In this document: in pieces, positions 10,831 to 24,155 of the stretch | Layout: the number at the start of each line of letters is the position of its first letter | How positions within the stretch are numbered: the first letter of the stretch is position 1 | Source of the DNA: Ailanthus altissimus | Lineage: Eukaryota; Streptophyta; Magnoliopsida; Sapindales; Simaroubaceae | Direction: 5' to 3' | Assembly (NCBI GenBank): GCA_946807835.1 | Contig: OX327705.1 | Span: 15,902,501-15,966,500, forward strand | DNA: 64,000 nt | The notes under the pieces: generated by a model | Seen by the model: only the letters and a program-made list of their open reading frames with translations | Databases searched by the model: none | Told to the model about the DNA's origin: nothing | Position numbers and translations under genes: made by a program

Positions 10831-13800
10831 GTGGGAATTTGTCTTCTTCTGGAAATATTTTTATTTAAAAAATAAATAATTAAAAGGTTGGGAAAGAGGA
10901 TTAGGCCAAAAGAAGAAATCAGCTGCATACTTAGCTTTAAAGAGGACCCACAAAGGCCAGCTGTGGCACCTTTGCTCAATGCCATTTATTTGTAGGGAGG
11001 GAGGAGCTCTGATATTATTGGGTTTTTTTAATTTTTAATTTTAGTTTTTAACAATTACTTGTCCTCGTTATCCCACAATGAGAAAAGTGGCGGCTGCCAT
11101 GAACGAAAACGATGAACTGGATGATACTGCTCTCTTTATCACATCAAAACTTGACACGTACCCCCCATTAATTTAGGAAACACTTATGGCAGTCCTAGTC
11201 ATCTTGCCGTAAATATTTGTAACTCCTTGACTATTCAAATTAATATTTTCTTTTTTCTTTTTTATTATTTGAAGGGACTGTTCATAATTTATTTTTTCTT
11301 CTGATGCAGAGGGATTTTTTGGCATCGAGCATATATTGGGCCCTATTACGGGCAGGCATCATACAAAGAGATAAGGTTACTAAGTGACTTATTCAAAAAG
11401 TTTTGAATATGACAATTGACATATTTATTCAATAAAACCTTGTTTTTTTTTATTGAATATGTTATCTTAAGAATCATCTATTATGATGATAATTATGATC
11501 AAAATAGAATAATTTTAAATTTATAGTTTTTTTTTTTTTTTACCTTTTTGTATCTAGTGAAGTATTGATTTGTGAGTGAGTTTGTATTTCTATGGCAAAA
11601 GAGGCATAAAGGCAATGTTTCTAGAACAAGATTACTTTTATTTTATTTTATATTTATTTCTAACACTGCCATTGAGGAGAAGAGATCCACCAGACCAACT
11701 TGGTTTTAATCCGAACCCGAAATTTTAGGTTCAATGAAAATCCAGTTTGCTTTCAAATAATTGGGGAAAAACGAATCTGCCTTTAGATGGCACACCATCC
11801 AATCAAAGGGATGTTCCCTTTTTTAGCAAGCTTAAATTAAATTAAACTAAATAATAGACTTGATTATACTTAAATCATTTCATTAACAATTACTTTTAAT
11901 ACTTTGATGACTCAGTTTGTGGGCGACACTACATATGCTTATAACAAGTAAGATTATAGCCTAGTCCTCTTCTAAGTAGTAGTAAAAATCTAACTTGTAA
12001 TTTGTAATTAATAAAAAAATTAATATTAAAAACAAAAAAAACCGTCATTCATATATTATTAATTATGATTATGTATTGAAGAATCTTCAAAAGTTTAGGT
12101 GAGTTGAATCCAGAACGGGATCATAAATTTTTTAAGCAATTGGGGGATTTAATATTGTAGATTAGGATATGAATTGAGTTGGTATAATAAATTAAGAGTT
12201 GGTGGTGAATCCATAGCAGCCCATAAGCTAATTCATAGACTATTTCTCTATGTAAGAATTACAACCGGTGGCTTATTATTTAAATACTTTTTGAATTAGA
12301 TAGACTTGAATAATATGATAATTAAGATAAACTAATTCATAAACCATCAACTACATTGATAATTCAGATTGAAACTAATTCATTTAGTTAATTAAAAGTG
12401 CTTTTTGAACAGTGTTAAAAACATTTTGAACTTAATCTTGCTCATTAATTCTTCCCTTTTATATTGGCTTATTTTTAGGAAAAATCATTTTTTTTCATAA
12501 ATCAATTTTTTTATGCCTTGTAATATAAACAGCTTTTCACATTCAATACTCAAAGCAAGTTACTTATATTCCAATTTTCTGAATTATTTAAAAAATATAT
12601 ATATATAATGTTGAATTCATCAAGCTAACTCTTAATTTATTAAACTTTGACAAGAAATAAAGAAATAATATAATAGTCAATACTTGAATAGTTTTTTTGA
12701 GCACGTGTGAGGCAGAATATACAAGATTAGGTGCATATTTTAAGGAGAGAGTTTTGATATTCTCAAGAATATTCTCAAACCCTAATTTCAAAGTCCTACC
12801 TGCAAAATCGGCTTTGATTATATATTATGACTCCTTCGTTCCAACAAAAATGGTGTAATCATCTAAGCACATACGTGTTCCAACCGTCCGAAACTTTATG
12901 TTCTTGCTAAATATTACAAGAGATTTTTACGTGGAAATTTTGAAATACTTTGTCGATCGAATAAGTTTTTACATGTATGCATTCCAAATCATATTGTTGT
13001 TACTTAATCACGTGTCGAAATTTTAAGTTCGTCTTTTTTTTTAGAACTCAAAACTTGCTTGTAAGTTTGGTTACCTAATGCGGTTTGCTTCCTTAATTAA
13101 TGCAAACCCAGAACATTTCAACCTTGACATCGTAAAGCAGCACCTAATGCTTATGTATCATCTATGGTAAAAGAAAAAAAATTGGCTTAAAATAATGGGC
13201 AATATTCCTGCTACAGGACAACCCGGAAAGTAATATAAAATGAAATCCATGAGTCTAGTGAGACTTCAACAATTCGACGAGGCCAAATAGGAATTGGCAA
13301 TGGTGGGGTGCCGAATTTGGACAAAAGAAGAAAGGTGATGAGAGACAAACTGGATTACAGATAGGATATTGAAAGCAATGTGCTAAAGAATGGGTGCAAC
13401 TAAATAAAAAGTTTATGATTATCCACAACTCCTTGGACTTTAATATTTATCCTTCAAAGATGCTTTTGGTTTGGTTGATGAGTTTAACGTTATGTTTGTT
13501 TTTCATGCAAAAGCATAGGATTCATACTTCGAATCTTATGTCATGTATGATGTAAAATAAAAGTACCTGGGATTTCAATGGCTCTTTCCTCCACCTCCAT
13601 TGCCTTTTCAATTACTAGGTAACTTGTGCAGCTGAAACTCGAACACCCACATGTCAATATGCAATATTCAATCCATAAATTGTACACTCTTTTGATAAAA
13701 GTAGCCCATAATTTTTGTCTCAGTTTCTGTTTTTTTCTCAATTTACAGATAGAGATCAAAGAAAGCCTCAGTCAAGCCAATCAATGGTCAAAAGCATCTC

Positions 13801-15129
13801 TCCACTTAGTTGTGGTAACCTTGACTTTTGATCTACGAGTAGAATTAAGCTTCAATACCAACTAAAAAAAAGTAGAAATGAACATGAACAATCACATGAT
13901 TATCTTCTCAGGTTCAAAGCAAAAGAAAAAAATGAAAAAATGAAAAAATGAAAAAAGAAAAACAAAAAACAAAAAAACATGATTCTTTATCTTAAAATTG
14001 CGCAAGCCAGATTCAGCTCCTTGATAAAGCAAACGTGTAACTAGTTCACATCAGGTTGTTAGGGAAATTTGACTAAACATTGGATAACAATTTGAACAAA
14101 AAATATTAAACTGGTCAAAGGCATGGCTAGCCAGTAAAAAATATGCATTGGCTAGTTTCTAAATGCTAAAAAGTCTTGATTGTGACCCTTGTAGTTTTCC
14201 ACGTGCAGTTTGCCTAATCTAGTGGCTAGTACTAGTGGTTATCCATTTCAAATAGTATTGCACACTATTTCTCCATTTGAGACCTCACATTGAGTTCGGC
14301 CTAACCAGGAATTGTTTCAGCAGTCGGAGATTACAGGTTTAATTTCTGTTCCCTTGGCCAAAAAATAATACAGAAAGACGTAAAGTTTTTATAAATATAT
14401 ATAGCAGATTTTACTCAAATACTAAACATAGAAAGATTGTCAAGATTTATCTTTCATTTTTATACATTATTTTCAGCATTCTATGTGTTTCATTCCCTCT
14501 GTTCCACAAATCTACTAGTAGAATGCTTATGCTACTAAAACCAGAGACACATGGAACAAAAAGTAAAAGAGAAAGAGAATTAGAAGTGATGTAAAAAGAG
14601 AGCAATAAATATGATCTTCCGTGAAAAATATATACTATTGTTAGGATGACATACAGGCATGCATCTAAATAACTTCCTCGATTTCGTGCTACACAATCTC
14701 AAAACACGTCGGCTAGTCATTTCGTTTCATTAGTCTAAGTCGGAACAACATTGGGGTAAACTAGAGGGTGGCATAAGAATATTGAGTTGTCCTTAATCAG
14801 GCCGTGTCATCTCGATTATTTCACGTGAAAGTTCATGATTGCCATCACCTCTAAGATGGTTCATCATCTTTATTTCAACCCATGCATCGTCGAACTCCAG
14901 ATTCAGAAAGTCATTAAGTACCACGGAAGATGGATTCACTGGTTTCGAAGCCATTTCAACATTGACTTCCCTTTGTTGATGCCAACAGCCAAAAATTATT
15001 GTAAGAAAACAACCTTGAGGCACCTTGCACAAGCAAAGCTAACCCGGAATCAAACCTTTTTATTTCGTTTTTCCATCCCAAAATACAAAAAGGTTTTCAC
15101 TGTAGAAATTGATCAGAAAGCTACTACAA
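10831..15129. other. NAC upstream region and intergenic DNA
   Basis: AT-rich, with no gene that I can support. The first kilobase presumably carries NAC promoter elements, but I cannot assign any. 13930-13975 is an A-rich minisatellite (AAAAAATG units). Short open frames at 12588-12791, 13541-13865 and 14793-15032 show no known domain. Confidence 0.5.
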
Positions 15130-15134
15130 ATTAA

Positions 15135-15740
15135 TGTTTGAAATTTGACTTATATGCCAATTGAGCCAATTCTATATTGGTGGAAGATAACACGAGGTGA
15201 TTTGGTTGAGCTTATATAAGATAAGGTCCTCTTGGTTATTTGTTATACATTTGAATAATTTTTTCTCTCTCTTAATTTGTAAGATCTCTCAATGAGAATC
15301 TCATAATTCAAAGATTTTACATATAAATCCTTGAAGTTTATAATATTTTAATTTTCTTTTTATTTTTGAACATTTATTAGTAATACCTTATTGTTTGGGT
15401 AATTACAGTATTGGCCTTACTACTTAGATATTTCTAGTTTGATTAAATAGTTTAGAATTTGTATTGTGGCCCAAAAATATTATAATTTTTCTTTGAATAT
15501 GGTGGATTTGCTCCAACGGCGCTCAATAACGTAGTTAACATTATCGAACCTCGTTAAATTTGGTGTTTTTTTTATTTTGCATATTGTGTTAGATAATTGG
15601 TTGGTTGGTTGCTTCGTTGTGATATTTTATGTCTCATTGCTAGCATTATTAGTTGGTTGTGTTTCGATTACCCAAATATTGTATTCCGCATAACAATTGA
15701 TAACAAAGCTAATTGTTGTTTGAACGTTTCTAGCGCAACA
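15135..15740 (+). repeat. Element B 5' LTR
   Basis: Starts TGTTTGAAATTTG and ends TAGCGCAACA. It aligns along nearly its whole length with 24156-24778 (for example the shared CTTATATAAGATAAGG, a probable TATA region, and TTGTATTGTGGCCCAAAAA). It lacks part of the sequence after the first bases that the 3' copy has. Confidence 0.9.
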
Positions 15741-15742
15741 AG

Positions 15743-15757
15743 TGGTATCATAGCTCC
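15743..15757 (+). other. Primer binding site of element B
   Basis: TGGTATCATAGCTCC lies two bases after the LTR and matches the tRNA-iMet-type site apart from one or two changes. Confidence 0.8.
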
Positions 15758-15906
15758 AGATTTAGGACAGTGAGTGGCTATTTTCTATTGAGGACTTACT
15801 CCTATTTTGGGTTGTGAATTTGGTTTGCTAGTTGTAAGATATAATTGTTTGGTAAAGCTTGGTTATTTGTGATATTGTGTATTGAGCTCATTTATGTGAG
15901 CTAGCT

Positions 15907-16673
15907 ATGACATCATCATCATCTACATCGATGAAGATAGTGACAGTGTCTAGTGCAAAAATAAATGTGAAAAAATTTGATGGTTGAAATAATTTCGGCT
16001 TGGCAAAGTGAGATGTTAGATGGATTGTGTCAACATGATTTGGATATGATTCTAGAAGAAACAAAACCAAAAGATATTAAGGAGACAAACTGAAATAGGC
16101 TTAATATAAAAGCTTATGGGTTTATTCATTTTTGTCTGTGTAGAGAGTAGAAGTATCTATTCATCAAATAAAAGAATGCCAATGCATTGTGGAAGGCCAT
16201 AGAGAATAAATATATGAAGAAAAACAATGATAATCAATTGTATCTATTGAAGAGATTATTTTTTCTTTAGTTGAGACCAGGTACGAGTATTAGTTCTCAT
16301 ATTGATGAGTTTAATAAGTTAATTGTTGATTTATTAAATTTAGAGAAAACCTTCAAAGATGAAATAAAGGCCTTCCACTATTGATTGATTCTCTTCCGGA
16401 TAAATTATATCATTTTTGTATTACTCTCATCTATGGGAAGGATAAACTGTCGTTTGAAGAAGTTTGTTCTTCTTTAAAAAACTATGAAATTCATAGAAAG
16501 GATCAGAGAGAACTTAGAGATAAGTCAATAGAAGCATTGACAGTGACAAGGCGTAGTCAGAGTAAAAATTTGAGAAACATGAGAAAATTTAAGTCGAGGG
16601 GTAGAGTAGAAAAAAATGAGTGTGTCTTTTGTCGAGAGAAAGGACATTGGAAGAAAGATTGTTCGAAGTTGTA
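15907..16673 (+). pseudogene. Element B gag
   Basis: Begins at ATG 15907 (MTSSSSTS) and reads into a Copia gag with several stops and frameshifts. The final part (16381-16674) is open and ends in a CCHC zinc knuckle, CVFCREKGHWKKDC, with all four ligands kept. Gag packages the element's RNA into virus-like particles. Here the frame is broken upstream of the knuckle, so no intact protein is made. Confidence 0.85.
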
Positions 16674-17759
16674 AAAAAAGAAAAAGACATGTCTATTTCT
16701 GATGCATGTGTTGTTGAGAGCATAAGTAATGATAGTGTGTCAGATTTTTGTTTAGGTGGTCATTCATCCACGTATGGTTCTAATAAGTGGATTATGGACT
16801 TGGGTTGTACTTATCATTCGTGTTCACATTGGGAATGGTTCTTTAATTTTGAAGAGCTTAATAGTGGAGTTAGGTATATAGGCAATAATGATAATTTCCA
16901 TATAGCTGGATAGGTTCAATTCGGTTGAGAAATGATGATGGGTCAACTAGAGTTCTGATAGATATTCGGTATATATCAAAGTTGAGAAAAAATCTCATCT
17001 CTTTGGCAGCCTTGGAATCTAAAGGCTGTACTGTGTTTATACAAGATGAAAATCTTATAGTTACTTCAGGCGCTCTTGTGACTTTGAAAGGCACTAGGAG
17101 GAACAATTTGTATTACTATAATGGTAGTACAGTGATTGGATCAGCTGCCATGGTTTTTAATAATGATTCAGATTCAGAGATCACTAGATTGTGGCATATG
17201 CAGTTAGGGTATGCAAGTGAGAAAGCCTTATTCTATTTAGTGAAAATAGGCTTATTGAAATGTGCGAAGATTTGCAAGCTAGACTTTTGTGAGTATTGTG
17301 TTCTAGGAAAGCAAAAGAGAGTGAAGTTTGGTGCCACTATTTATAATATCGAGGGTATTCTTAATTATGTTCACTAAAATATATGAGGACTTTCCTAGAC
17401 TACATCTATGGGAGGTATGCGATACTATGTTATTTTTGTTGATGACTTTTTCAAAAAAACTTGGGTGTACGTTTTAAAATCTAAAGATGATGTACTTACT
17501 GCTTTCCTTAAATGAAAAAAGATGGTTAAGACACAACTAGCATGAAGATCAAGCATCTCAGAATAGATAATGGTGGTGAGTATTACAGTGATCAGTTCTT
17601 GAAATTATGTCAAGATGAGGGTATTGTACGTCATTTTACTGTGAGAGGTACACCACAACAGAATAGAGTGGCAGAAAGCATGAACTAGATATTGCTAGAG
17701 AAAGTTTGGTGTATGTTGTCTAATGCTAGATTAGGCAAAGAGTTTTGGGTTGAGGCTAT
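16674..17759 (+). pseudogene. Element B protease, GAG-pre-integrase and 5' part of integrase
   Basis: Protease is recognised at about 16790 by W-I-M-D-L-G-C-T-Y-H, where the active-site D-S-G has become D-L-G. The GAG-pre-integrase zinc region follows at 17185-17330 (LWHMQLGYAS, then CEYCVLGKQKR). The integrase core is at 17400-17759, with IDNGGEYYS and GTPQQN (a D and E of the catalytic triad). The integrase stops at 17759, where a solo LTR is inserted. Confidence 0.88.
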
Positions 17760-19843
17760 TGTTAGGGTCGGTGTTTACGTGCCATCCCTGAATGTACATA
17801 TACTTGTATATTTATACAAGTGTACATTCCTATTAAATTGCTAATACCCAATTATATGGTATTGTGCATGTAACGTTGCAGATATTATAGATCTGAAGGA
17901 GTTCGGATCAGATCTAAAGGGTTTAGATAAGAACTTATAGTTAGCCACGCTGAGAGATATAAATACTAAATGTTAGCACAGCTAAGTATTAACTGGTTAT
18001 ATTACTCAGCAGATCCAAGAATTGGAGCTTTGTTTGTAATAGGATATAGACATGAGAGTATACTACTAACTATATAGTTGCAAGAGTTGCAATCGGGTGC
18101 CAGAAAATGCAAGTTGCGTAAGTATATTCTCGAATAATTGTCCCTGATCTATTTCTGCCGATGCGGGTCTGTCGGTGGATACTTTTATATATAGATCAGC
18201 ATATGTCGTACCTATCGGGTATAGATGGTCATTCTTGACCGACTGTGAGCTTAGAGCTCGTATTGACATATGGGTATCCAGTTAGGACTGGATATTGGAC
18301 AGACTCACGAGGGCCTCCGATAGACATTTAATGTAAGCCGTCAATGGAGGGTCTTCTCGAGTTGAGTAGTATACGTGGTCCTTTGACCTGAGTGCCATGG
18401 TGGGCTTGTAAGTGATCCACCATACTTTGGTTTCACACATGTCACAGACCTTTCATGGTGTGACCGCTGGGTGTCGCTGGGTATGGTTCGATGCTTATGG
18501 AGTCTGGTGGGTACAGATATGAGATTCGTCAGCTCTCATATGGAGTTTTATATCCAGATGCTTCGAGACTGTATCTCAGAAAATTATGTGGCCACAAGTA
18601 TCAATCTTAGGAAAGAGTTTCGTCACGGTAGAACAATATAGCAAAAGACTTTGTGCATATTGTTCAGTGAGATAAAAGTCTGGATATAAGATATGGATGA
18701 GCATTAGGGGATTTGACGGTGATAATCTATATCCCCGTACATCCAGGATATCATGACGGAAGGATTATACGTATGCGTTGTAACCTCAGCTTGTATGATT
18801 CAACACACTGATTTGTATATCTGTGACATGTGCGTGGGGCATTGCTCACGTACTCATGGAATAGTTTCATTTGACGAATCGGGCATAGTACCTAAGGAGT
18901 CCCTCGATATGGAGTGTACTCGTTGTGCACTGGGGCAGCGTGCCGGATTAAATTGTTTAATTCAGCAATATTTAGCATTACTACGGGAATACGTGCATGT
19001 TTGTATTTAAGTGTTAAATATAACAATTAGTCAATAATTATTATTTATTAATTACATAATAACATGTAGCGTATTGTGGACCCTCAATTGAGTTAACCTA
19101 AGTGTGGAATTTGGTAGGACCCATTAAGGGGTAAACTTGGTAAATATTTATGAGGAGCAAAATGGTCATTTCTCAGTTTAATTATTTAATAGTTAAATAA
19201 TCAAATATCTTTCTTTTTATATATAGAATTATATATATTATTATATATTATATTATTATTTATATTATATATTATATTAAATATTATTATTATATTATAT
19301 ATATATATATATAAAGAAAAAGAAAGAGAGAAAGAGGAGGAATTTGGCCAAATAGCCGAGGGAGAGAAAGGAAAGAAATGGAGAGAAATGAAAGAAAGAA
19401 GAGAAGAAGAAGAAGAAGAAAAAAAAAATGTGGAGAGGAAAACTAAAATTGTTTTATTTTTCTCTATCTTTTCAATTTGAGCAATTATGAATTGTTTCAA
19501 ATCTCTATTTCTTATCCTTTTATGGAAAATGATGTAAATTCACTCCCAGCCATTTTAGGGATTAAGAGTTAATCACAGACTGAATATAGAGCTGTTGTTC
19601 TAGCTCACCAAGCCCACCGTGTTGGTGACTAGAACTGCACACCCGTTGGTCTCCATGCGGACTTCGAAGAAAATACGTGTATAACGTGACACGTTTTGGT
19701 GAGTTCTCTGACTTTACTAATATATTAATGTGATTAATATATTGAATTTATTGTGTTTATTGCAAAATTTACATATTTTTGCTGTGTTAGGCAATAGACA
19801 CAATTGCATATGCATACACCCACATGCCTTAGATCCGCCAACA
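17760..19843 (+). mobile_element. Solo LTR 1 (element C family) inside integrase of element B
   Basis: Starts TGTTAGGGTCGGTG (17760) and ends CCGCCAACA (19843). Over ~2.08 kb it matches the LTRs of element C, in the opposite orientation on the strand. The flanks GCTAT (17755-17759) and ACTAT (19844-19848) agree at four of five bases and fit a 5-bp duplication. Integrase coding resumes just after it. No internal retrotransposon sequence is present, so it is a solo LTR left by recombination between two LTRs. The open frames inside it (18066-18269, 18753-19010, 19201-19500) have no known domain. Confidence 0.9.
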
Positions 19844-19848
19844 ACTAT

Positions 19849-21384
19849 GATCTATGTGTCATCTTATTAATCGTCTACCGTCAACTACTATTGGTGATAG
19901 AACTCCATTGGAGGTTTGGTCTGGACAACCTGTTTCTGATTATGAATTTTTACATATATTTAATTCCACGGTATATTATTATGTGAAAAAATTGAAACTA
20001 GATTTTAGATCCAAAAAAGTAATTTTCTTGGGATTTTCTTTAAGAGTGAAAGGATATCGTCTTTGGTGTCCAAGTTGAGGAAGATTGTATCAGTAGAGAT
20101 GTAACATTTGATGAGTCTTTTATGTTGAAGAAATCAAAAAACCAAACAACATTGAATAGTACTATATAATAGGTGGAGCATACTCAGCAATAAGTGTTGT
20201 TAGAAACAACTACATTGAACCCGCTTAGATCTATAGAGTCAAATAATGGTACTCCTATGACAGAGGAAGTTTTAGGAGATGATGGGGAAGGTTCTACTTA
20301 GTAACCTCAACAGTAACAAGAATCTATTGTAGTAAATAGACCAAGACGTGACATTCAAAGACCTGCTCGATTTGTTAATATGGTGGTGTATGCACTTTTA
20401 GTTGTAGATGATGATGTGCCTTTCACTTATAGAGAGACAATCAAATATTCTGAAGTTGATTAGTAGAAGACGGCTATAGAGGAAGAGATGCAGTCTTTTC
20501 AGAAGAAAAAAACTTGGGAGCTAGCTTAACTATCGAATGGTAAGAAGACAATTAGGTGCAAATGAGTATATGCAAAGAAAGATGAATTTCTTGACAAGAA
20601 AGATGCCTACTACAAGGCAAGGTTGGTGGCTAAAGGCTATGCACATAGGGAAGGAATTGACTACAATAAGGTATTTTCTCCAATTGTGAAACATTGTTCC
20701 ATTAGAATTTTATTGGCCTTAGTAGCTCAATTAAATATGAAACTAGTTCAATCTATATAAAAACTACATTTTTACATTGTAACTTAGAAGAGAAAATCTA
20801 TATGACTCAGCCAGAGAGATTCAAAGTTACTGGTAAGAAAAAATTAGTTTGTAAACTTAAAAGATCGCTTTATAGTTTGAAACAATCACCGAGGTAGTGG
20901 TATAAGCAATTTGATCAGTTTACGATGGGTCAGAAGTACACAAGAAGCAAATTTGATCATTGTGTGTATTTTCGGAGGCTATATGATGGTTATTTCATTT
21001 ATCTACTCATGTATGTTGATGATATGTTGATAGCTTCAACGAATATCGAAGAAATTGAAAAATTAAAGACTCAGTTGAATTGAGAGTTTGAGATGAAAGA
21101 TTTGGGTGAAACTAGAAATATACTAGACATGTAGATTAGTAGACACAGAGAAGAAGGTAGAATTTATTTGACTCAAAAGCAATATCTGAAGAAAGTGTTA
21201 CAACATTTTGGCATTTCAGAGGAGTCAAAACCTGTAAGTACCATACTTGTTCCTCATATGAAGATTAGTGCATCTTTATCTCCTAGTTCAGATGAGGAAC
21301 GAGACAACATGTCTCAAGTTCCATATGCTAATGCAGTTGGTAGCCTGATGTATGCTATGGTGTGTACAATACCTGATATGTCAC
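19849..21384 (+). pseudogene. Element B integrase C-terminal part, reverse transcriptase and start of RNase H
   Basis: 19854-20078 continues integrase (CHLINRLPS, then TPLEVWSG). The reverse transcriptase runs from about 20440 to 21130: KARLVAKGY at 20615, and the catalytic YVDDMLIAS at about 21012-21040, with both aspartates kept. RNase H connection sequences follow (SQVPYANAVGSLMYAM at ~21315-21360). Several in-frame stops break it. It ends at 21384, where a second solo LTR sits. Confidence 0.88.
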
Positions 21385-23465
21385 TGTTGCCGGGGACCTA
21401 ATATATGTGAGTGTATGCATGTGCAATTGTGTTTATTGCCTAAAATATGTATCATATACATATTTAAACATGGTAGAAGCATAAAATTATGTAATAAACA
21501 ATATATTAATCACATTAAATATTAGTAAGGTTGAGAACTCACCACAACGTGTAATGTTATACACGTATTTCCTCGGAGTTCGTATGAATACCAACTCGCG
21601 GGCAATTTTAGTCACCAACATGGTGGGCTTGGTCAGATAGAACAACAGCCCTATATCCAGCAATAGGTTTAACTCTTAAACCCCAAAATGGGGGGGGGGT
21701 GTGTGTGTTTTTCTCTTTTTCTCTAAAATGATAGGAAATGGAATATGAAGCAATTCGCAATTGCTTCAATTGGAACCATAGAAAAAAATAAAATAATTTT
21801 ATTTTTTCTTTATTTTTTCTTCTTCTTCTTTCCCCTTCAGTTCGATTTCAATTTCATATACTTCTCTCTTTATATATCTAATATATTAAAATAATAATAT
21901 AATATATTATATAATAATAATATAATATTAATAATGGGTGCCAACTATTTGGCACCCAAATAAAATATTATTATATATATAATAAAATATAATATAATAA
22001 TATATTATAAAGAGATATTATTGATTATTTAACAATTAAATAATCAATTGTGTGAAATAACCATTTTGCCGTTCATGAATAGTTACTAAGTTTACCCCCT
22101 AATGGGTTTCACCAAATTCCACACTTAGGTAAACTCAACCGATGGTCCAGAATACGCCACATATCCTTATACAATTAGTAAAGAACAACTATTAACTAAT
22201 TGTTGCATTTAACACTTAAATACACGCACGCATTCTTGTGGTAATGCTGAAATTGCTGGATAAAATAATTTATTCTGGCATGCTGCCTAGTGCACAACGA
22301 GTACATTCCATATTGCGGGACTCCCTAGGTCCTACGCCCGATTCGTCAAATTGAACTATTCCATAGTCTGTGAGCAATGCCCCATGCACACGTCACAGAT
22401 ATATAAATCAGCGCGTTGAACCATGCAAGTTAAGGTTACAATGCATACGTATGGTCCTTTCGTCATGATATCCTAGATGTGCTGAGGATATAAATTATCA
22501 CTGTCAAATCCCCTAACGTTCATCCATGTCTTATCTCCAGACTCGTATCTTACTAAATAATATGTGCAAACTCCTTTGTCATATTATTTTACCCTGACGA
22601 AACTCTTTCCTGGTATTAATACTTGTGGTCACAGGATTTTTTGAGATATAGTCTCGAAGCATCTGGATATTAAACTCCCTATGCAAGCTGACGAATCCCA
22701 CATCTGTACACAATAAACTCCATAAACATCGGACCATACCCAGCAACATCCAGCAGTCACACCATAAAAAGTTTGTGACATGCGTGGAACAAAAGTATGG
22801 TAGATCACTTACAAGCCCACCGTGGCACTCAGGTCAAATGACCATGTATATTACTCAACTCAAGAAGACCCTCTGTTGACAGCTTACATAGGGTGTCTAT
22901 CGGAGGCCCTCATGAATCTGTCCCATATCCAGTCCTAACTGGATACCCATATTTCAATACGAGCTCCAAGCACACAGTCGGCTTAGAACGGCCATCTATA
23001 TCCTATAGGCATGACATATGCTGATCTATATATAAAAGGTATCCACCGACAGACCCGCATCGGCAGAAATAGATCAGGGATAATTATTTGAGAACATACT
23101 TACGAAACTGACATTTTCTAGCACCTGATTACAACTTTTGTATCTATGCAGTTACTAGTATATTTTCAAGTCTATATCCCATTACAGATAAGGCTCTAAC
23201 TTTTGGATCTTCGTTTAGTATTATAACCAGCTAATACTTAATTGCGCTACACATTTAACATTTATATCTCTCAGCGTGGCTTACTATGAGCCCATTTAAA
23301 CTTCTCTAGATCTGATTTGAACTCATTCAGATCGTACAATATCTGTAATGTTACATTGCATAGTATCATATTAATGGGTATTAGTAATTTAATAGGAATG
23401 TACACTTGCATAAATATACAAGTATATGTACATTTAAAGATGGCACGTAAGCACCGACCCTAACA
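21385..23465 (-). mobile_element. Solo LTR 2 (element C family) inside RNase H of element B
   Basis: On the plus strand it reads TGTTGCCGGGG ... CCGACCCTAACA, the reverse complement of the C-family LTR. Flanks GTCAC (21380-21384) and TTCAT (23466-23470) keep the central TCA, consistent with a decayed 5-bp duplication. RNase H coding resumes directly at 23466. It carries a private perfect hairpin at 21935-21958. No coding capacity. Confidence 0.9.
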
Positions 23466-24155
23466 TTCATATGCAGTTGGAGTATTGAGCAGATATATGC
23501 TTGATCATAGTAAAAGACATTGACAGACTGTGAAATGAATGAAATTGGAGTATTTACTGAAGACCGTAGATGTTGGCTTAGTCTTTGAGAAAGATGATAC
23601 ATGTGATCAATGTGCTATTGATTATATTAATTATGATTATGCTGGTGATTCGAATAAATGCCAATCAATAACTAGTTATATTTTTACTCTTACGAGAACA
23701 CCTGTGAGTTGAAAGTTTACTTTACAGTCTATAGTTTCTTTGTCTATTACAAAGGTAAGTACATGGCAGTTACAAAAGCTGTGAAGAAAGCTATTTGGTT
23801 ATAGGGATTGCTGGATGAGTTAGGAATTGATCAAAAGAAGATTCCTAATTATGGTGACAGTCAAGGTGCTATTCAAATAGTAAAGAATCCAGTTTACCAT
23901 GTTCGAACAAAGCATATTGATGTTTGGTATCATTTTATGTGGGAGATCATTAGTGAATAAAGAATCTTACTTTAAAAGATTAGGACTGCCGAGAATCCCA
24001 CAGATATATTAACTAAGGTGGTGACAGCAATCAAGTTCAGTCATTGTTTGGACTTGATCAATATAATTCGAGTTTTATAGCGCCATTGGGCACAAATTTG
24101 GAGGCGTTGCATTTAGATAAAGTATTTTGGAGAAAAGCGAAGCTTTGTGGAGGAA
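23466..24155 (+). pseudogene. Element B RNase H, 3' part
   Basis: Resumes with S-Y-A-V-G-V-L-S-R-Y-type sequence at 23466-23500, then a Copia RNase H with recognisable parts: a conserved Gly-Asp-Ser-Gln stretch around 23850, a VRTKHID-like motif around 23900, and the C-terminal KFSHCLDL at ~24030-24060. A purine-rich tract at 24143-24155 precedes the 3' LTR. Confidence 0.85.

Noticed and set aside
14793..15032. 79-codon minus-strand open frame just left of element B
   Set aside because: Has a plausible amino-acid mix but no known motif; could be a gene fragment truncated by element B, but unsupported.
18753..19010. 85-codon open frame in solo LTR 1
   Set aside because: Lies in LTR sequence repeated four times in the window, and the frame is not conserved in the other copies.
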